Origin: an uncultured Eggerthellaceae bacterium
GTDB lineage: Bacteria; Actinomycetota; Coriobacteriia; Coriobacteriales; Eggerthellaceae
Reading direction: 5' to 3'
Assembly (NCBI GenBank): GCA_910588095.1
Contig: CAJUQH010000005.1
Coordinates: 48,897 to 112,896, forward strand
Length of the DNA stretch: 64,000 bases
A program made the position numbers and the translations under genes. Positions 25,942 to 34,371 of this stretch are shown piece after piece. How positions within the stretch are numbered: the first letter of the stretch is position 1; every line of letters begins with the position of its first letter. The notes under the pieces were generated by a model, which saw nothing but the letters and a program-made list of their open reading frames with translations, searched no databases and was not told where the DNA came from.

Positions 25942-26568
25942 TTATTTAGAGTAGAGCTCGACGATAAGCTGTTCGCGGATGTCGGAATCGATCTGATCGC
26001 GCTGCGGGAGCGAGAGCACGCTGCCCTGCAGCTTCTCGATGTCCACCTCGAGCCAGGCCGGCACGCTCGTGCGCTCGTTGGAAATGAGCGCGCTCTTGAT
26101 GACCAGCATGTCCTTGGCCTTGGGGGCCACCGACACCAGGTCGCCGGGGCGCACGCGGAACGACGGGATGTCGACGCGGCGGCCGTTCACCTGGATGTGG
26201 CCATGGCGCACTTGCTGGCGAGCCTCGGCGCGCGACTTGGCGAAGCCCAGGCGGTACACGACGTTGTCCAGGCGGCTCTCCAGCACGCGGAGCAGGTTCT
26301 CACCGGTGATGCCCTGCTGGCGGTTGGCGATGTCGTAGTAATGACGGAACTGCTTCTCCAGCACGCCGTAGATGCGCTTGGTCTTCTGCTTCTCGCGCAG
26401 CTGGGTGCGGTACTCGCTCTCCTTCACGCGCTTGCGGCCAGCCTCGCCCGGGGCGTAGGCACGGCGCTCCATAGCGCACTTCTCGGAGTAGCAGCGATCG
26501 CCCTTGAGGAAGAGCTTTGCCCCCTCGCGGCGGCACAAGCGGCAGTCCGCTCCTGTATAACGAGCCAT
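25942..26568 (-). CDS. rpsD: Ribosomal protein S4
   Basis: Primary 16S rRNA binder, 208 residues. MARYTGADCRLCRREG at the start retains the zinc-type CxxC (Cys9, Cys12), with a further Cys near 26 and 31, so this is the C+ form. The S4 RNA-binding domain is RLDNVVYRLGFAKSRAEARQQVRHGHIQVNG. Normal alpha-operon position. Confidence 0.97.
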   Translation of the reverse strand: MARYTGADCRLCRREGAKLFLKGDRCYSEKCAMERRAYAPGEAGRKRVKESEYRTQLREKQKTKRIYGVLEKQFRHYYDIANRQQGITGENLLRVLESRLDNVVYRLGFAKSRAEARQQVRHGHIQVNGRRVDIPSFRVRPGDLVSVAPKAKDMLVIKSALISNERTSVPAWLEVDIEKLQGSVLSLPQRDQIDSDIREQLIVELYSK

Positions 26569-26586
26569 AAGATGTGATCCTTTCAG

Positions 26587-26985
26587 TTACACGCGACGAC
26601 GCTTGCGCGGACGGCAACCGTTGTGCGGGATGGGGGTGCAGTCTTGGATGCTGGCGATCTCCAGCCCAGCGGCCTGGAGCGACCGGATGGCGGTCTCGCG
26701 GCCGGAGCCGGGGCCCTTCACATACACGGCCACCTTGCGCAGGCCGTGCTCCATGGCGATCTTGGCCGCCGCTTCGGCAGCCATCTGGGCCGCGAAGGGA
26801 GTGGACTTGCGCGAGCCCTTGAAGCCCACGGTGCCCGCCGACTTCCAAGAGATCACATTGCCCTGGGGGTCGGTGATGCTGATGATGGTGTTGTTGAACG
26901 TAGACTTGATGTGGGCGGCGCCGACAGCGATGTTCTTACGTTCCGAGCGCTTGACGCGCGCAGGTGCGTTCTTCTTCTGAGCCAT
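26587..26985 (-). CDS. rpsK: Ribosomal protein S11
   Basis: 132 residues, standard length, with AHIKSTFNNTIISITDPQGN in the first half and the C-terminal DCTPIPHNGCRPRKRRRV. Part of the 30S platform. Between rpsM and rpsD with short spacers. Confidence 0.98.
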   Translation of the reverse strand: MAQKKNAPARVKRSERKNIAVGAAHIKSTFNNTIISITDPQGNVISWKSAGTVGFKGSRKSTPFAAQMAAEAAAKIAMEHGLRKVAVYVKGPGSGRETAIRSLQAAGLEIASIQDCTPIPHNGCRPRKRRRV

Positions 26986-27002
26986 TGGTTATAAGCCTCC
27001 CG

Positions 27003-27371
27003 CTATTTCTTCTTGCCGCCGATTTGCTTGCGCGGCCCCTTGCGCGTGCGCGCATTGGTGTGGGTGCGCTGGCCGCGCACGGGCAGCCCGCGACGATGAC
27101 GCAGGCCACGGTAGCAGCCGATCTCCATGAGGCGCTTGACGTTCTGCGAAACCTCGCGGTGCAGGTCGCCTTCCACCTTCAGATTGCCCTGGATGTAGTC
27201 GCGCAGCTTCGCCAGGTCGTCCTCGGTGAGGTCCTTGACGCGCGTGTCCGGGTCAACGCCGGTCTCAGCGATTATCTTCTTGGCCGTGGTGAGGCCGATG
27301 CCGTAGATGTAGGTCAAAGCGATCTCGATGCGCTTGTCGCGAGGAAGATCGACACCAACAAGACGTGCCAT
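27003..27371 (-). CDS. rpsM: Ribosomal protein S13
   Basis: 122 residues. MARLVGVDLPRDKRIEIALTY at the start and RGLRHRRGLPVRGQRTHTNARTRKGP near the end are diagnostic. It contacts 23S rRNA and L5 across the subunit interface. Follows rpmJ by 20 bases. Confidence 0.98.
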   Translation of the reverse strand: MARLVGVDLPRDKRIEIALTYIYGIGLTTAKKIIAETGVDPDTRVKDLTEDDLAKLRDYIQGNLKVEGDLHREVSQNVKRLMEIGCYRGLRHRRGLPVRGQRTHTNARTRKGPRKQIGGKKK

Positions 27372-27390
27372 ATCGACTTACCCTCTCTTC

Positions 27391-27504
27391 CTAGCCCTGA
27401 CGCTGCTTATGGCGGGGGTTCTCGCAGATGACGAGCACCTTGCCATGGCGTCGGATGATCTTGCACTTGTCGCACATTTTCTTGACCGAAGGACGTACCT
27501 TCAT
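27391..27504 (-). CDS. rpmJ: Ribosomal protein L36
   Basis: A 37-codon gene, MKVRPSVKKMCDKCKIIRRH and on to KQRQG, with the zinc ligands Cys11, Cys14, Cys27 and His32 of the C+ form of L36. It lies between infA and rpsM, its usual place. Confidence 0.97.
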   Translation of the reverse strand: MKVRPSVKKMCDKCKIIRRHGKVLVICENPRHKQRQG

Positions 27505-27657
27505 ATCATGTTCCTTTCGTCTTGTGCGTTACTTCTCTATGCGTACACGTCCAGCCGCAGACGATAGTTTTCAGAGCGCAGGGCACAGGGCCCGAGCCTG
27601 ATGGCAGCGCAGCGCGCCGTTGCCGGCGGGGCCGCGTCTTCCAAAGGGGTATTGCCG

Positions 27658-27876
27658 TTACTTGAAGCGGTAGGTGATGCGCCCGCGGTTCAGGTCGTAG
27701 ACGGAAAGCTCGACCGTCACCTTGTCGCCGGGCAGGATCTTGATGTAATGCATGCGCATCTTGCCGGAGATATGGGCCAGGATGGTGTGCCCGTTCTCGA
27801 GCTCGACCTTGAACATGGCGTTGGGCAGGGCCTCTACCACGGTGCCTTCAAGCTCGATGACATCTTCTTTAGCCAA
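27658..27876 (-). CDS. infA: Translation initiation factor IF-1
   Basis: 72 residues, OB-fold (EGTVVEALPNAMFKVELENG, KMRMHYIKILPGDKV). Binds the 30S A site during initiation. The start codon is TTG at 27876, with AGAGGAAG about seven bases upstream; a rare start codon in an initiation factor may be regulatory. It is the first gene of the alpha operon; 153 bases separate it from rpmJ. Upstream, TAACAT 17 bases after TTCCCT is a possible but weak promoter. Confidence 0.97.
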   Translation of the reverse strand: MAKEDVIELEGTVVEALPNAMFKVELENGHTILAHISGKMRMHYIKILPGDKVTVELSVYDLNRGRITYRFK

Positions 27877-28118
27877 AAGTGCTTCCTCTCGCGTTCAATT
27901 CGGCATAAGCGTGCGGGCCGCAGGGCAGCCGCAACGAAAGATGTTAGCAAAAGAAAGCGCTTGAGGGAAGGAAAACTTTGCACACGGGCGTAGAAAACCA
28001 GTAATCAGTGTTCCTGATTTTGAGAACCTGCTTGCCAGGCGTGCGACTGGAATGCCGCGCAGCTCTCGCTCATGGTGCGGAACCGCCAGGTACTTGCGCC
28101 TTCATGGGGCGCGGCCGC

Positions 28119-28165
28119 CTTGTCGGCCGGTGGCTATGATAGCAGATGCGCCGGCGGCCGACAAG
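28119..28165. repeat. Long imperfect hairpin between infA and the LEA-like gene
   Basis: CTTGTCGGCCGGTGGC (28119-28134) pairs with GCCGGCGGCCGACAAG (28150-28165), 16 bases with one mismatch and one G-T pair, around a 15-base loop. It sits in the 457-base divergent gap 27877-28333, separating the infA and LEA-like upstream regions. No gene is apparent elsewhere in the gap. Confidence 0.5.
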
Positions 28166-28333
28166 ACGGAAACAGGAGCGAAACGGGGCGGTGCCAGCCG
28201 GTGCGGGCGCGCCCTTGGGCGGGTGTGGGGCACGTAAGCTATGCCTGTGGTTGCAAAGGCCCCCTGAAGCCATAGCCAGCACGAGGCTGGCAGGAAGGCG
28301 CAGCGGGCGGCCCAGAAGAGACAGGAGACTGCC

Positions 28334-28582
28334 ATGGGACTGAAGGAAGCCTTGCAGGATGCCGCGCATGACGTGGCCAATGCAGCGAAGGATGTGGCGC
28401 ACGAGGTGCGCAATACGGCCGAGGACAAGGCCCACGATCTGAAGAACGCGGCCAAGGATGCCGCGCAGAACGCCAAGGACGCTGCGAGCGACGCAGCTGA
28501 CAAGGCGAAGGAAGCTGCCACCGACGCGGCCGACAAGGCTAAGGAGAAGGCAGCCGAGGCGAAGGAGAAGGTGGCGCACTAG
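28334..28582 (+). CDS. LEA-like alanine/lysine-rich repeat protein
   Basis: 82 residues made almost entirely of 11-residue repeats of the type KDAAxxAKDAA, like group-3 late-embryogenesis-abundant and YtxH-type stress proteins. Such proteins are usually disordered or amphipathic-helical and protect membranes or proteins under stress. AGGAG is six bases ahead of the ATG. Its stop TAG overlaps the stop of the convergent radical-SAM gene in one CTAG. The opposite strand is open through the gene, but that is a composition effect. Confidence 0.75.
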   Translation: MGLKEALQDAAHDVANAAKDVAHEVRNTAEDKAHDLKNAAKDAAQNAKDAASDAADKAKEAATDAADKAKEKAAEAKEKVAH

Positions 28583-30732
28583 CCCCTTCGCTGAGAAGCC
28601 TCGCCCTTCGAAGGCCCGTGCTGGTTCCCCTTCCGGGAGCGGGCGCGGGCCTTCTGCTGTTGCGGGGCCTTGGGGTGCCGCCGTGGCTCGGCGGAAGCCA
28701 TGGCAGGCTTCTGGCCCTTGGACGATGCGCCGGTGCTGCTGGCCTGCTTGCCGCGGGCCTTCGCTTCCTCCGCCTTGGAGCGGCCCTTCCCTGCCGCTGT
28801 CGCCTTGGCGCCGCCCCCCTTCCGCCCGGGCCCCTTGCCCGAAGCCCGCCTGGCTGACCGAGGCGCGGCCTTGGCCTTCGTCGGCGGGCGACGCGGGCGG
28901 ATGAGGCAGTCGGGGCCGTAGCCGATGAGGTCGGTGCGGCCGGCCTTGCGCAGGGCCTCCTCGACCAGCGGGCGGTTCTTGGGGTCGCGGTACTGGATGA
29001 GCGCGCGCTGGAGGGCCTTCTCATGAGGGCTCTTGGCCACGAGCACCGGCTCCATGGTGCGCGGGTCGAGGCCCGTGAAGTACATGACCGTGGCCAGGGT
29101 GGAGGGCGTCGGGTAGAAGTCCTGCACCTGCTCGGGGTTGTAGCCCAGGTCGCGGCAGAACTCAGCCAGCTTCACCGCGTCGGCCAGGGTGGAGCCAGGG
29201 TGCGACGACATGAGGTAGGGCACGATGAACTGGCGCTTGCCGGCCCGCTCGTTCTCGCGCTCGAAGGCCTCGGCGAAGGCCCGGTAGACGCTGTGCGGCG
29301 GCTTTCCCATGACGCGCAGCACACGGTCGGACACATGCTCGGGTGCCACCCTGAGCTGGCCAGACACGTGATGGGCCACCAGCTCTCGCAAAAACGTGGG
29401 GTCAGGGTCGGCCATGACGTAGTCGAAGCGGATGCCCGAGCGCACGAACACCTTCTTCACGCCGGGCAGCGCGCGCAGCTCGCGCAGCAGGCTCACGTAG
29501 TCGCCATGGCCCACCTCGAGCTTAGGGCAAGGCTCGGGCGCCAGACACCGGCGGCTCGGGCAGGCGCCGCGCTCGAGCTGGGCTGCGCAGGCCGGGGTGC
29601 GGAAGTTGGCCGTGGGGCCGCCCACGTCGTGGATGTATCCCTTGAACGCCAGGTCGGCCGCGAGCTGGCGCGCCTCGTCGAGCAGCGACTCGTGGCTGCG
29701 CGACTGCACGATGCGCCCCTGATGGAACGTGAGCGCGCAGAAGGCGCACTCGCCGAAGCACCCGCGGCTGCTCGTCAGGCTGAAGCGCACCTCCTCCAGG
29801 GCCGGCACGCCGCCCTGAATGTCGTAGGAGGGGTGCCAGCTGCGGGCGTAGGGCAGGCGGTGCACCGCGTCGAGCTCGGGGGTGGAAAGCGGGGCCGCGG
29901 GCGGGTTCTGCACGACGAACAGGTGCTCGCCGTAGGGCTCGACCAGGCGCTTGGCCGTAAAGGGGTCGGAGTTGCGGTACTGCACGGCGAAGCTCTCCGC
30001 GTAGGCGCGCGGGTCGGCGACCATGGCTTCGAAGGAGGGCAGCAGCTCGTAGTCGTAGACGTGCTCGAGCGAGCGCGTGCGGAACACAGTGCCCTCGATG
30101 AACGTGAGGTCCGACACCGAAAGGCCTGCGGCCAGGGCATCGGCGATCTGGACGATGGAGCGCTCCCCCATGCCGAACGAGACCAGGTCGGCGTTGGAGT
30201 CCAGCAGGATGGAGCGCTTGAGCCCGTCGGACCAGTAGTCGTAGTGGGCAAGCCGCCGCAGGCTGGCCTCGATGCCTCCCAAGATGATGGGCACGTCGCG
30301 GTAAGCGCGCCTCACGAGGTTCGAGTAGACGACAGCCGCATGGTCGGGCCGGCAGCCTGCGCGACCGCCCGGGCTGTAGGCGTCGGAGCGGCGGCGCTTC
30401 CGGGCCACGGTGTAGTGGTTCACCATGGAGTCCATGTTGCCAGCCGACACGAGGAAGCCCAGGCGCGGCCTGCCGAACACGGTTACCGAGGCCGGGTCGC
30501 GCCAATCGGGCTGGGCGATGATGCCCACCTTGTACCCCTGCGATTCCAGCACGCGGCTGATGATGGCCGTGCCGAACGAGGGATGGTCTACGTAGGCGTC
30601 GCCGCTCACGTAGACGAAGTCCACCTCATCCCAGCCGCGCGCCTTCGCGGCGGCGCGGCTCATGGGAAGGAAGGCGGTGGCGTCCGGCACGCTACTGCCC
30701 GGCACCAGCAGCTGCTGCCTCGTCGGCCACAT
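28579..30732 (-). CDS. ygiQ: YgiQ family radical SAM protein
   Basis: 717 residues. The N-terminal family domain is ARGWDEVDFVYVSGDAYVDH; the radical-SAM cluster motif is CFGECAFCAL near residue 330; further Cys-rich segments follow at ACAAQLERGACPSRRC. The last 100 residues are a disordered Lys/Ala/Gly tail. The biochemical function of YgiQ proteins is unknown to me. The start at 30732 overlaps the end of tig; a GTG at 30690, just behind the tig stop, is an alternative, and neither has a clear ribosome site. Probably co-transcribed with tig. Confidence 0.88.
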   Translation of the reverse strand: MWPTRQQLLVPGSSVPDATAFLPMSRAAAKARGWDEVDFVYVSGDAYVDHPSFGTAIISRVLESQGYKVGIIAQPDWRDPASVTVFGRPRLGFLVSAGNMDSMVNHYTVARKRRRSDAYSPGGRAGCRPDHAAVVYSNLVRRAYRDVPIILGGIEASLRRLAHYDYWSDGLKRSILLDSNADLVSFGMGERSIVQIADALAAGLSVSDLTFIEGTVFRTRSLEHVYDYELLPSFEAMVADPRAYAESFAVQYRNSDPFTAKRLVEPYGEHLFVVQNPPAAPLSTPELDAVHRLPYARSWHPSYDIQGGVPALEEVRFSLTSSRGCFGECAFCALTFHQGRIVQSRSHESLLDEARQLAADLAFKGYIHDVGGPTANFRTPACAAQLERGACPSRRCLAPEPCPKLEVGHGDYVSLLRELRALPGVKKVFVRSGIRFDYVMADPDPTFLRELVAHHVSGQLRVAPEHVSDRVLRVMGKPPHSVYRAFAEAFERENERAGKRQFIVPYLMSSHPGSTLADAVKLAEFCRDLGYNPEQVQDFYPTPSTLATVMYFTGLDPRTMEPVLVAKSPHEKALQRALIQYRDPKNRPLVEEALRKAGRTDLIGYGPDCLIRPRRPPTKAKAAPRSARRASGKGPGRKGGGAKATAAGKGRSKAEEAKARGKQASSTGASSKGQKPAMASAEPRRHPKAPQQQKARARSRKGNQHGPSKGEASQRRG

Positions 30733-32011
30733 GGACGGTGGCCTGGTCGAGGGCGAAGCGGTTGGCCTTCATGCGCTCGGCCGTCTCGCGCAGGGCGAAG
30801 CCGCGCCCGCTCTGCTCGAACTGCTGGCGCGTCTGGCGCGGGTCGGCGCCTGGGTTCATGGCCGAGCAAGCCGCCAGTATGTCATCGTCGTTCAGGCTCA
30901 GGTTCTCGTGACGGAACACGGCGTCGAGGGCGAAGCCCTGCACGAGCACCTCGCGTATCTGCATCATGAGCATCATGCCGAACTGCTGCTCGCCGCCGTT
31001 CTCCTGGACGAAATCCTCCCAGGTCTTGCCCTGCTGCTGGAGCTCCATGCGGATGTTGCCCACCATGCTGTCGCGCATGGATTCGTACGCCTCGTCGGCG
31101 ATGGAGCCTTGGAACCGACGGCCCAGCTCTGAAGCCACCATCTGCATCTTGTAGTTGTCGTACTCGATGCGGTCGCGACGTTCGATGCTGCGGCGGATGT
31201 CGGCGCGCAGCTCGTCGACGCCAGCCATCATGGGCATGTTCAGCTTCACCCATTCGTCGTCGATGACGGGCTTGGCCTCGCGTTGGATCTCCTTCACCGT
31301 CACCTTGCAGTGCACGGTCTGGGTCACTTCGTTGAAGTCCTCGTCGAAGCCAGGGCCCTCGAAGGTGAACTCCTTGGTCTCGCCCGGGCGCATGCCCAGG
31401 ACCTGCTCGTCGAAGCCGTCGGGCATGTAGCCCGCACCGGCGGTGTAGGTGCGGCCTTCGGTTGTCAGGCCAGGCAACGGCTTGCCATCTTCCGACGCCT
31501 CCATGGCTATGAGGCAGCTGTCGCCCTTCTCAAGCGGCTTGTCCTCAGCCTTCTCGTAGGCGGTGTAGCGGTTCGCTATCTCCTCGAGCTGGGCATCGAC
31601 GGCGCGCTCATCGACCGTGAAGGGCGGCACCGTTATCTCGACCGGCTCATAGGACGACAGCTCGTAGGCGGGCTTGGGCGTCACATCCAGCATGAAGCTG
31701 AACTCGCGGCCGCGCTTGAGCGGCGAGAGCGGTTCTGCCTTGGGCGGGAATGCTGGTATGAGGTTCTTCTTGTCCAGCGCGCGCGGCACGAGCGCTTCGA
31801 TGGTGTTCGGCTCGACGATGGCGTCGAGATCCTTGATGCCCATCTTCTCCTCAGCTACCTGGGCCACGGTCTTGCCTTGCTCGGGGCGCAGCCCCATGGA
31901 GTTGGCGAATGCCACTTGGGCGGCCTGCAGGGCTTCCGACACCTCGTCGGCCGTTGCGGTGCACTCGAGGCGGATGAGGTCGCCCTCGGGCTTCTTCTTG
32001 GTCACTTTCAT
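30692..32011 (-). CDS. tig: Trigger factor-like chaperone
   Basis: 439 residues. An N-terminal ribosome-binding domain (EGDLIRLECTATADEVSEALQ) is followed by an FKBP-type prolyl isomerase region (about 150-245: GDSCLIAMEA...PDGFDEQVLGMRPGETKEF) and a helical C-terminal chaperone domain. The usual GFRxGK ribosome-docking loop is replaced by NSMGLRPEQGKT, so ribosome docking may differ. Start at 32011 (MKVTKKKPEGD), with AAGGAG upstream at a wide spacing. Ends overlapping the ygiQ start. Confidence 0.88.
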   Translation of the reverse strand: MKVTKKKPEGDLIRLECTATADEVSEALQAAQVAFANSMGLRPEQGKTVAQVAEEKMGIKDLDAIVEPNTIEALVPRALDKKNLIPAFPPKAEPLSPLKRGREFSFMLDVTPKPAYELSSYEPVEITVPPFTVDERAVDAQLEEIANRYTAYEKAEDKPLEKGDSCLIAMEASEDGKPLPGLTTEGRTYTAGAGYMPDGFDEQVLGMRPGETKEFTFEGPGFDEDFNEVTQTVHCKVTVKEIQREAKPVIDDEWVKLNMPMMAGVDELRADIRRSIERRDRIEYDNYKMQMVASELGRRFQGSIADEAYESMRDSMVGNIRMELQQQGKTWEDFVQENGGEQQFGMMLMMQIREVLVQGFALDAVFRHENLSLNDDDILAACSAMNPGADPRQTRQQFEQSGRGFALRETAERMKANRFALDQATVHVADEAAAAGAGQ

Positions 32012-32245
32012 GATGCAGCGATGCTCCTTCGTCTTGCTGATAGGGCCGCTGGGCACGCCTCCCCCTGCTGGGCATGTCCGACGGCGTTTGCTCTTGATAA
32101 GTGCATTGTAGCAGCCTTGGCGGCGGAAACCGCCGGGCTGCGGGCGGCTTGCATGAGGATGCGCGTGCCGGCCTGCAAACCTTCTGCCTCGCCTAAGCCA
32201 CTATGGCCTAGAATGGAAGCCCACTTGCCACGAGAAAGGCACCGC

Positions 32246-32869
32246 ATGGCTACCCTGCGCATAGGCATCCTGAGCGACACCCATGGCCCCTTGCCCGACA
32301 CGGTCTTCGACCTGCTGCGCGGCGTTTGGCCAGAGGCCGAGCTGAACGGGCGCCTCTGGCGGCAAGTGCGCTGCCGCTATGACAGCGAGGGCCGCTTGTC
32401 CACGGAAGATGCAAATCCTCCAACCGAGCTGGCACCAGCGCCCTGCGGCCTAATAGTCCACGCGGGCGACATCGGGCCCCAAAACGTATTGGACGAGCTC
32501 GGTGCCATCGCGCGCACCATAGCGGTGCTCGGCAACAACGACTACGAGCGGTACTGGTGCTCAGACGGTGACGTGCGCGCCTTCCGCAGCCTGAATGCCG
32601 GCGGCGTGGAGCTATGCGTAGCCCACATCCCTCGCGACCTGGATGCCGCCCTGCATGGACGCGGTCCGCTGCAGCCGCCCCTGGTCAAGGCCGAACCGCA
32701 CCTGGCCATCCATGGCCATACCCATGTGCCGAAGGCGGTGCAGGAAGGCAACCACGTGCTGCTCTGCCCCGGGTCTCCCACCAAAGCCCGAAATGGCAGC
32801 GGCCACAACCTCGTGCTCGCCGATGCGGTCGACGGCCGCCTGTCTACCCTCTCGTTCATCGAGGTGTAG
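32246..32869 (+). CDS. YfcE/MJ0936-type metallophosphoesterase
   Basis: 207 residues. Metal-binding motifs in order: GILSDTHG, HAGDIG, VLGNND and HGHTHVP, then LLCPGSPTKARN, as in YfcE-like phosphodiesterases. An insertion of about 45 residues between the first two motifs is unusual. Substrate unknown. It is convergent with the zeta-toxin gene, with 16 bases between the stops, and divergent from tig. Confidence 0.85.
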   Translation: MATLRIGILSDTHGPLPDTVFDLLRGVWPEAELNGRLWRQVRCRYDSEGRLSTEDANPPTELAPAPCGLIVHAGDIGPQNVLDELGAIARTIAVLGNNDYERYWCSDGDVRAFRSLNAGGVELCVAHIPRDLDAALHGRGPLQPPLVKAEPHLAIHGHTHVPKAVQEGNHVLLCPGSPTKARNGSGHNLVLADAVDGRLSTLSFIEV

Positions 32870-32885
32870 CCGAACCAGCTGCACC

Positions 32886-33656
32886 TCACCGCGCTCGCAG
32901 CGTTGCGAGCTGCCCTTCCAGGTATTCAAGGTGCGCCCGCTCCTCCTCTGTCCAAGAGCCGAAGAGGACGTCCTCCAAAGCTGCGCTTGCCCGTCGGGCC
33001 ACCCCAGCAACGGGATGAACCTGCCCGCCCTTGCGGTCATAGAGCGCGATATCGTCGAACGCCCCCGATTGCTCCAGCACCGCCAGGTTCTCCACGATCT
33101 GGTCGACTATCTTCCTATGATGAGCCGGGTCGGTCGCCCGTGGCACCGTGCCTGCCAGCCGCATCTGCTCGTAACGGAGCTGGCAGCTCACCAGCGATAT
33201 CTCAGGCTTCACCGCCATGAGCGCCAATGACACGTCATAGCCACGCTCACGAAGCAAGCGTGCCGTCGCAAGCGGAACCTCCGCGGTGCGCAGCGTGCCC
33301 TCGATGACGAGGTTGCAGCCCAAAGACGAGAGCGTAGAAACAAGCGCCTCTACCATCTTCCCCGCCCATAGAGCCGTATGCTCGACCGCATCATCGCCGT
33401 AAGCTTCCTGCAGCTCCGCAAAGCGCGGATGCCTCTTGCGATATGCATCGCCGTTGATGACGATGGCATTGCCATCTAACGCACGCCCGATCACCTTATG
33501 CAGCGTCGTCTTCCCGGCGCCGCTCTGGCCACCGAGCAGATATGCCTGAGGAACTTCTAGGCGAGTTGGCCTGACGGCGACCATGAGCGCCGTCTGCACC
33601 GCCTGCAGCTGGTCAAAGAATTCTTCTTCGGTAAATTCCCCCAACGCGCCAGCCAT
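32886..33656 (-). CDS. Zeta toxin family kinase
   Basis: 256 residues. Walker A GGQSGAGKT is at 42-50, followed by INGDAYRKRHPRF and IEGTLRTAEVP, the substrate-binding motifs of zeta toxins, which phosphorylate UDP-N-acetylglucosamine and so poison peptidoglycan synthesis. The ATG at 33656 lies two bases after the antitoxin stop, so the pair is coupled. Function by homology; a related non-toxic kinase cannot be excluded. Confidence 0.85.
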   Translation of the reverse strand: MAGALGEFTEEEFFDQLQAVQTALMVAVRPTRLEVPQAYLLGGQSGAGKTTLHKVIGRALDGNAIVINGDAYRKRHPRFAELQEAYGDDAVEHTALWAGKMVEALVSTLSSLGCNLVIEGTLRTAEVPLATARLLRERGYDVSLALMAVKPEISLVSCQLRYEQMRLAGTVPRATDPAHHRKIVDQIVENLAVLEQSGAFDDIALYDRKGGQVHPVAGVARRASAALEDVLFGSWTEEERAHLEYLEGQLATLRAR

Positions 33657-33658
33657 GG

Positions 33659-34225
33659 TCAAGCGGCCTTCGCGAAGCAAGAATCGAACAGGCTCGTCAC
33701 GCCCTCCAACTGGCCCTTCAGCCTCGCAAGCCCTTCTTTTGAATCGTATTCTGGAGCTATTATCCTCGCCGTGATCCTTGCTATCTGAAGCTCCATATCC
33801 TCATAGACGAGGGCCAAGGCTTCATCACCGCCGCGCTCTGCCTCTATCCTCGCCCGGGACAGTCGCGCCATCACGCCCCAAGCCTTCTCATTCAACACTT
33901 CCTGCTGCAGTGTCAGCTCATATATCTCGTTGATGCCCATCTCGCCCTCCTTGCCAAGCGCCACTTCGGCGTAGACCACTTTCTCTACCTGCTCGCGCTG
34001 GGCCTCGGGAAGCTGGCCACCATCGCGCTCGAAGCAGTCGGCCATGAACTCGGGAATGGATGCGGCTCGTATGAGGTTGGCATTGGCTTTGCTGGGCTCC
34101 TGGCCGTTCTCATAGCGAACGATGCTCGCATCACCCAACCCTAGCAGCCGAGCGAAGGCTTTTTGCGACAAGCCGTACCGCCCGCGTATCTCCTTGATCT
34201 TCTGCGGTGTCATATCCGAAGCCAT
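33659..34225 (-). CDS. XRE-type antitoxin/regulator of the zeta system
   Basis: 188 residues. An N-terminal helix-turn-helix (TPQKIKEIRGRYGLSQKAFARLLGLGDASIVRYENG) is followed by a long helical C-terminal part likely to bind the toxin. AGGAG lies five bases before the ATG. Unlike the small epsilon antitoxin, this one combines DNA binding and (presumed) neutralisation in one protein. It is preceded by three copies of an operator half-site. Confidence 0.85.
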   Translation of the reverse strand: MASDMTPQKIKEIRGRYGLSQKAFARLLGLGDASIVRYENGQEPSKANANLIRAASIPEFMADCFERDGGQLPEAQREQVEKVVYAEVALGKEGEMGINEIYELTLQQEVLNEKAWGVMARLSRARIEAERGGDEALALVYEDMELQIARITARIIAPEYDSKEGLARLKGQLEGVTSLFDSCFAKAA

Positions 34226-34252
34226 GTCAACTCCTATCTTTTGAGTGATAGG

Positions 34253-34306
34253 AGAATATCATTTGATTACTATTTAGTCAAATGATGGTATATCGAATCA
34301 TTTGAT
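34253..34306 (-). promoter_or_regulatory. Promoter and operator of the antitoxin-zeta operon
   Basis: On the minus strand TTGACT (34281-34276) and TATTCT (34258-34253) are 17 bases apart. The half-site ATCATTTGA occurs at 34258-34266, inverted at 34278-34286 and again direct at 34297-34305, so bound repressor would cover both the -35 and -10 boxes. This fits autoregulation by the XRE antitoxin. Confidence 0.75.
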
Positions 34307-34371
34307 GTGAGATGAACTGGTCTTAATGAGAAGCATTGGAACATCCCATCCCAACACGTTGACCGAGAGTC

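Noticed and set aside
27874..27876. The TTG start of infA as a possible sequencing error or wrong start.
   Set aside because: The IF-1 sequence begins exactly there (MAKEDVIE), no ATG lies nearby in frame, and a ribosome site is correctly spaced.
28070..28579. A minus-strand frame with many hydrophobic residues opposite the LEA-like gene, resembling a membrane protein.
   Set aside because: It is the mirror image of the repetitive KDAA codons; only the plus-strand frame has a ribosome site and family-like sequence.
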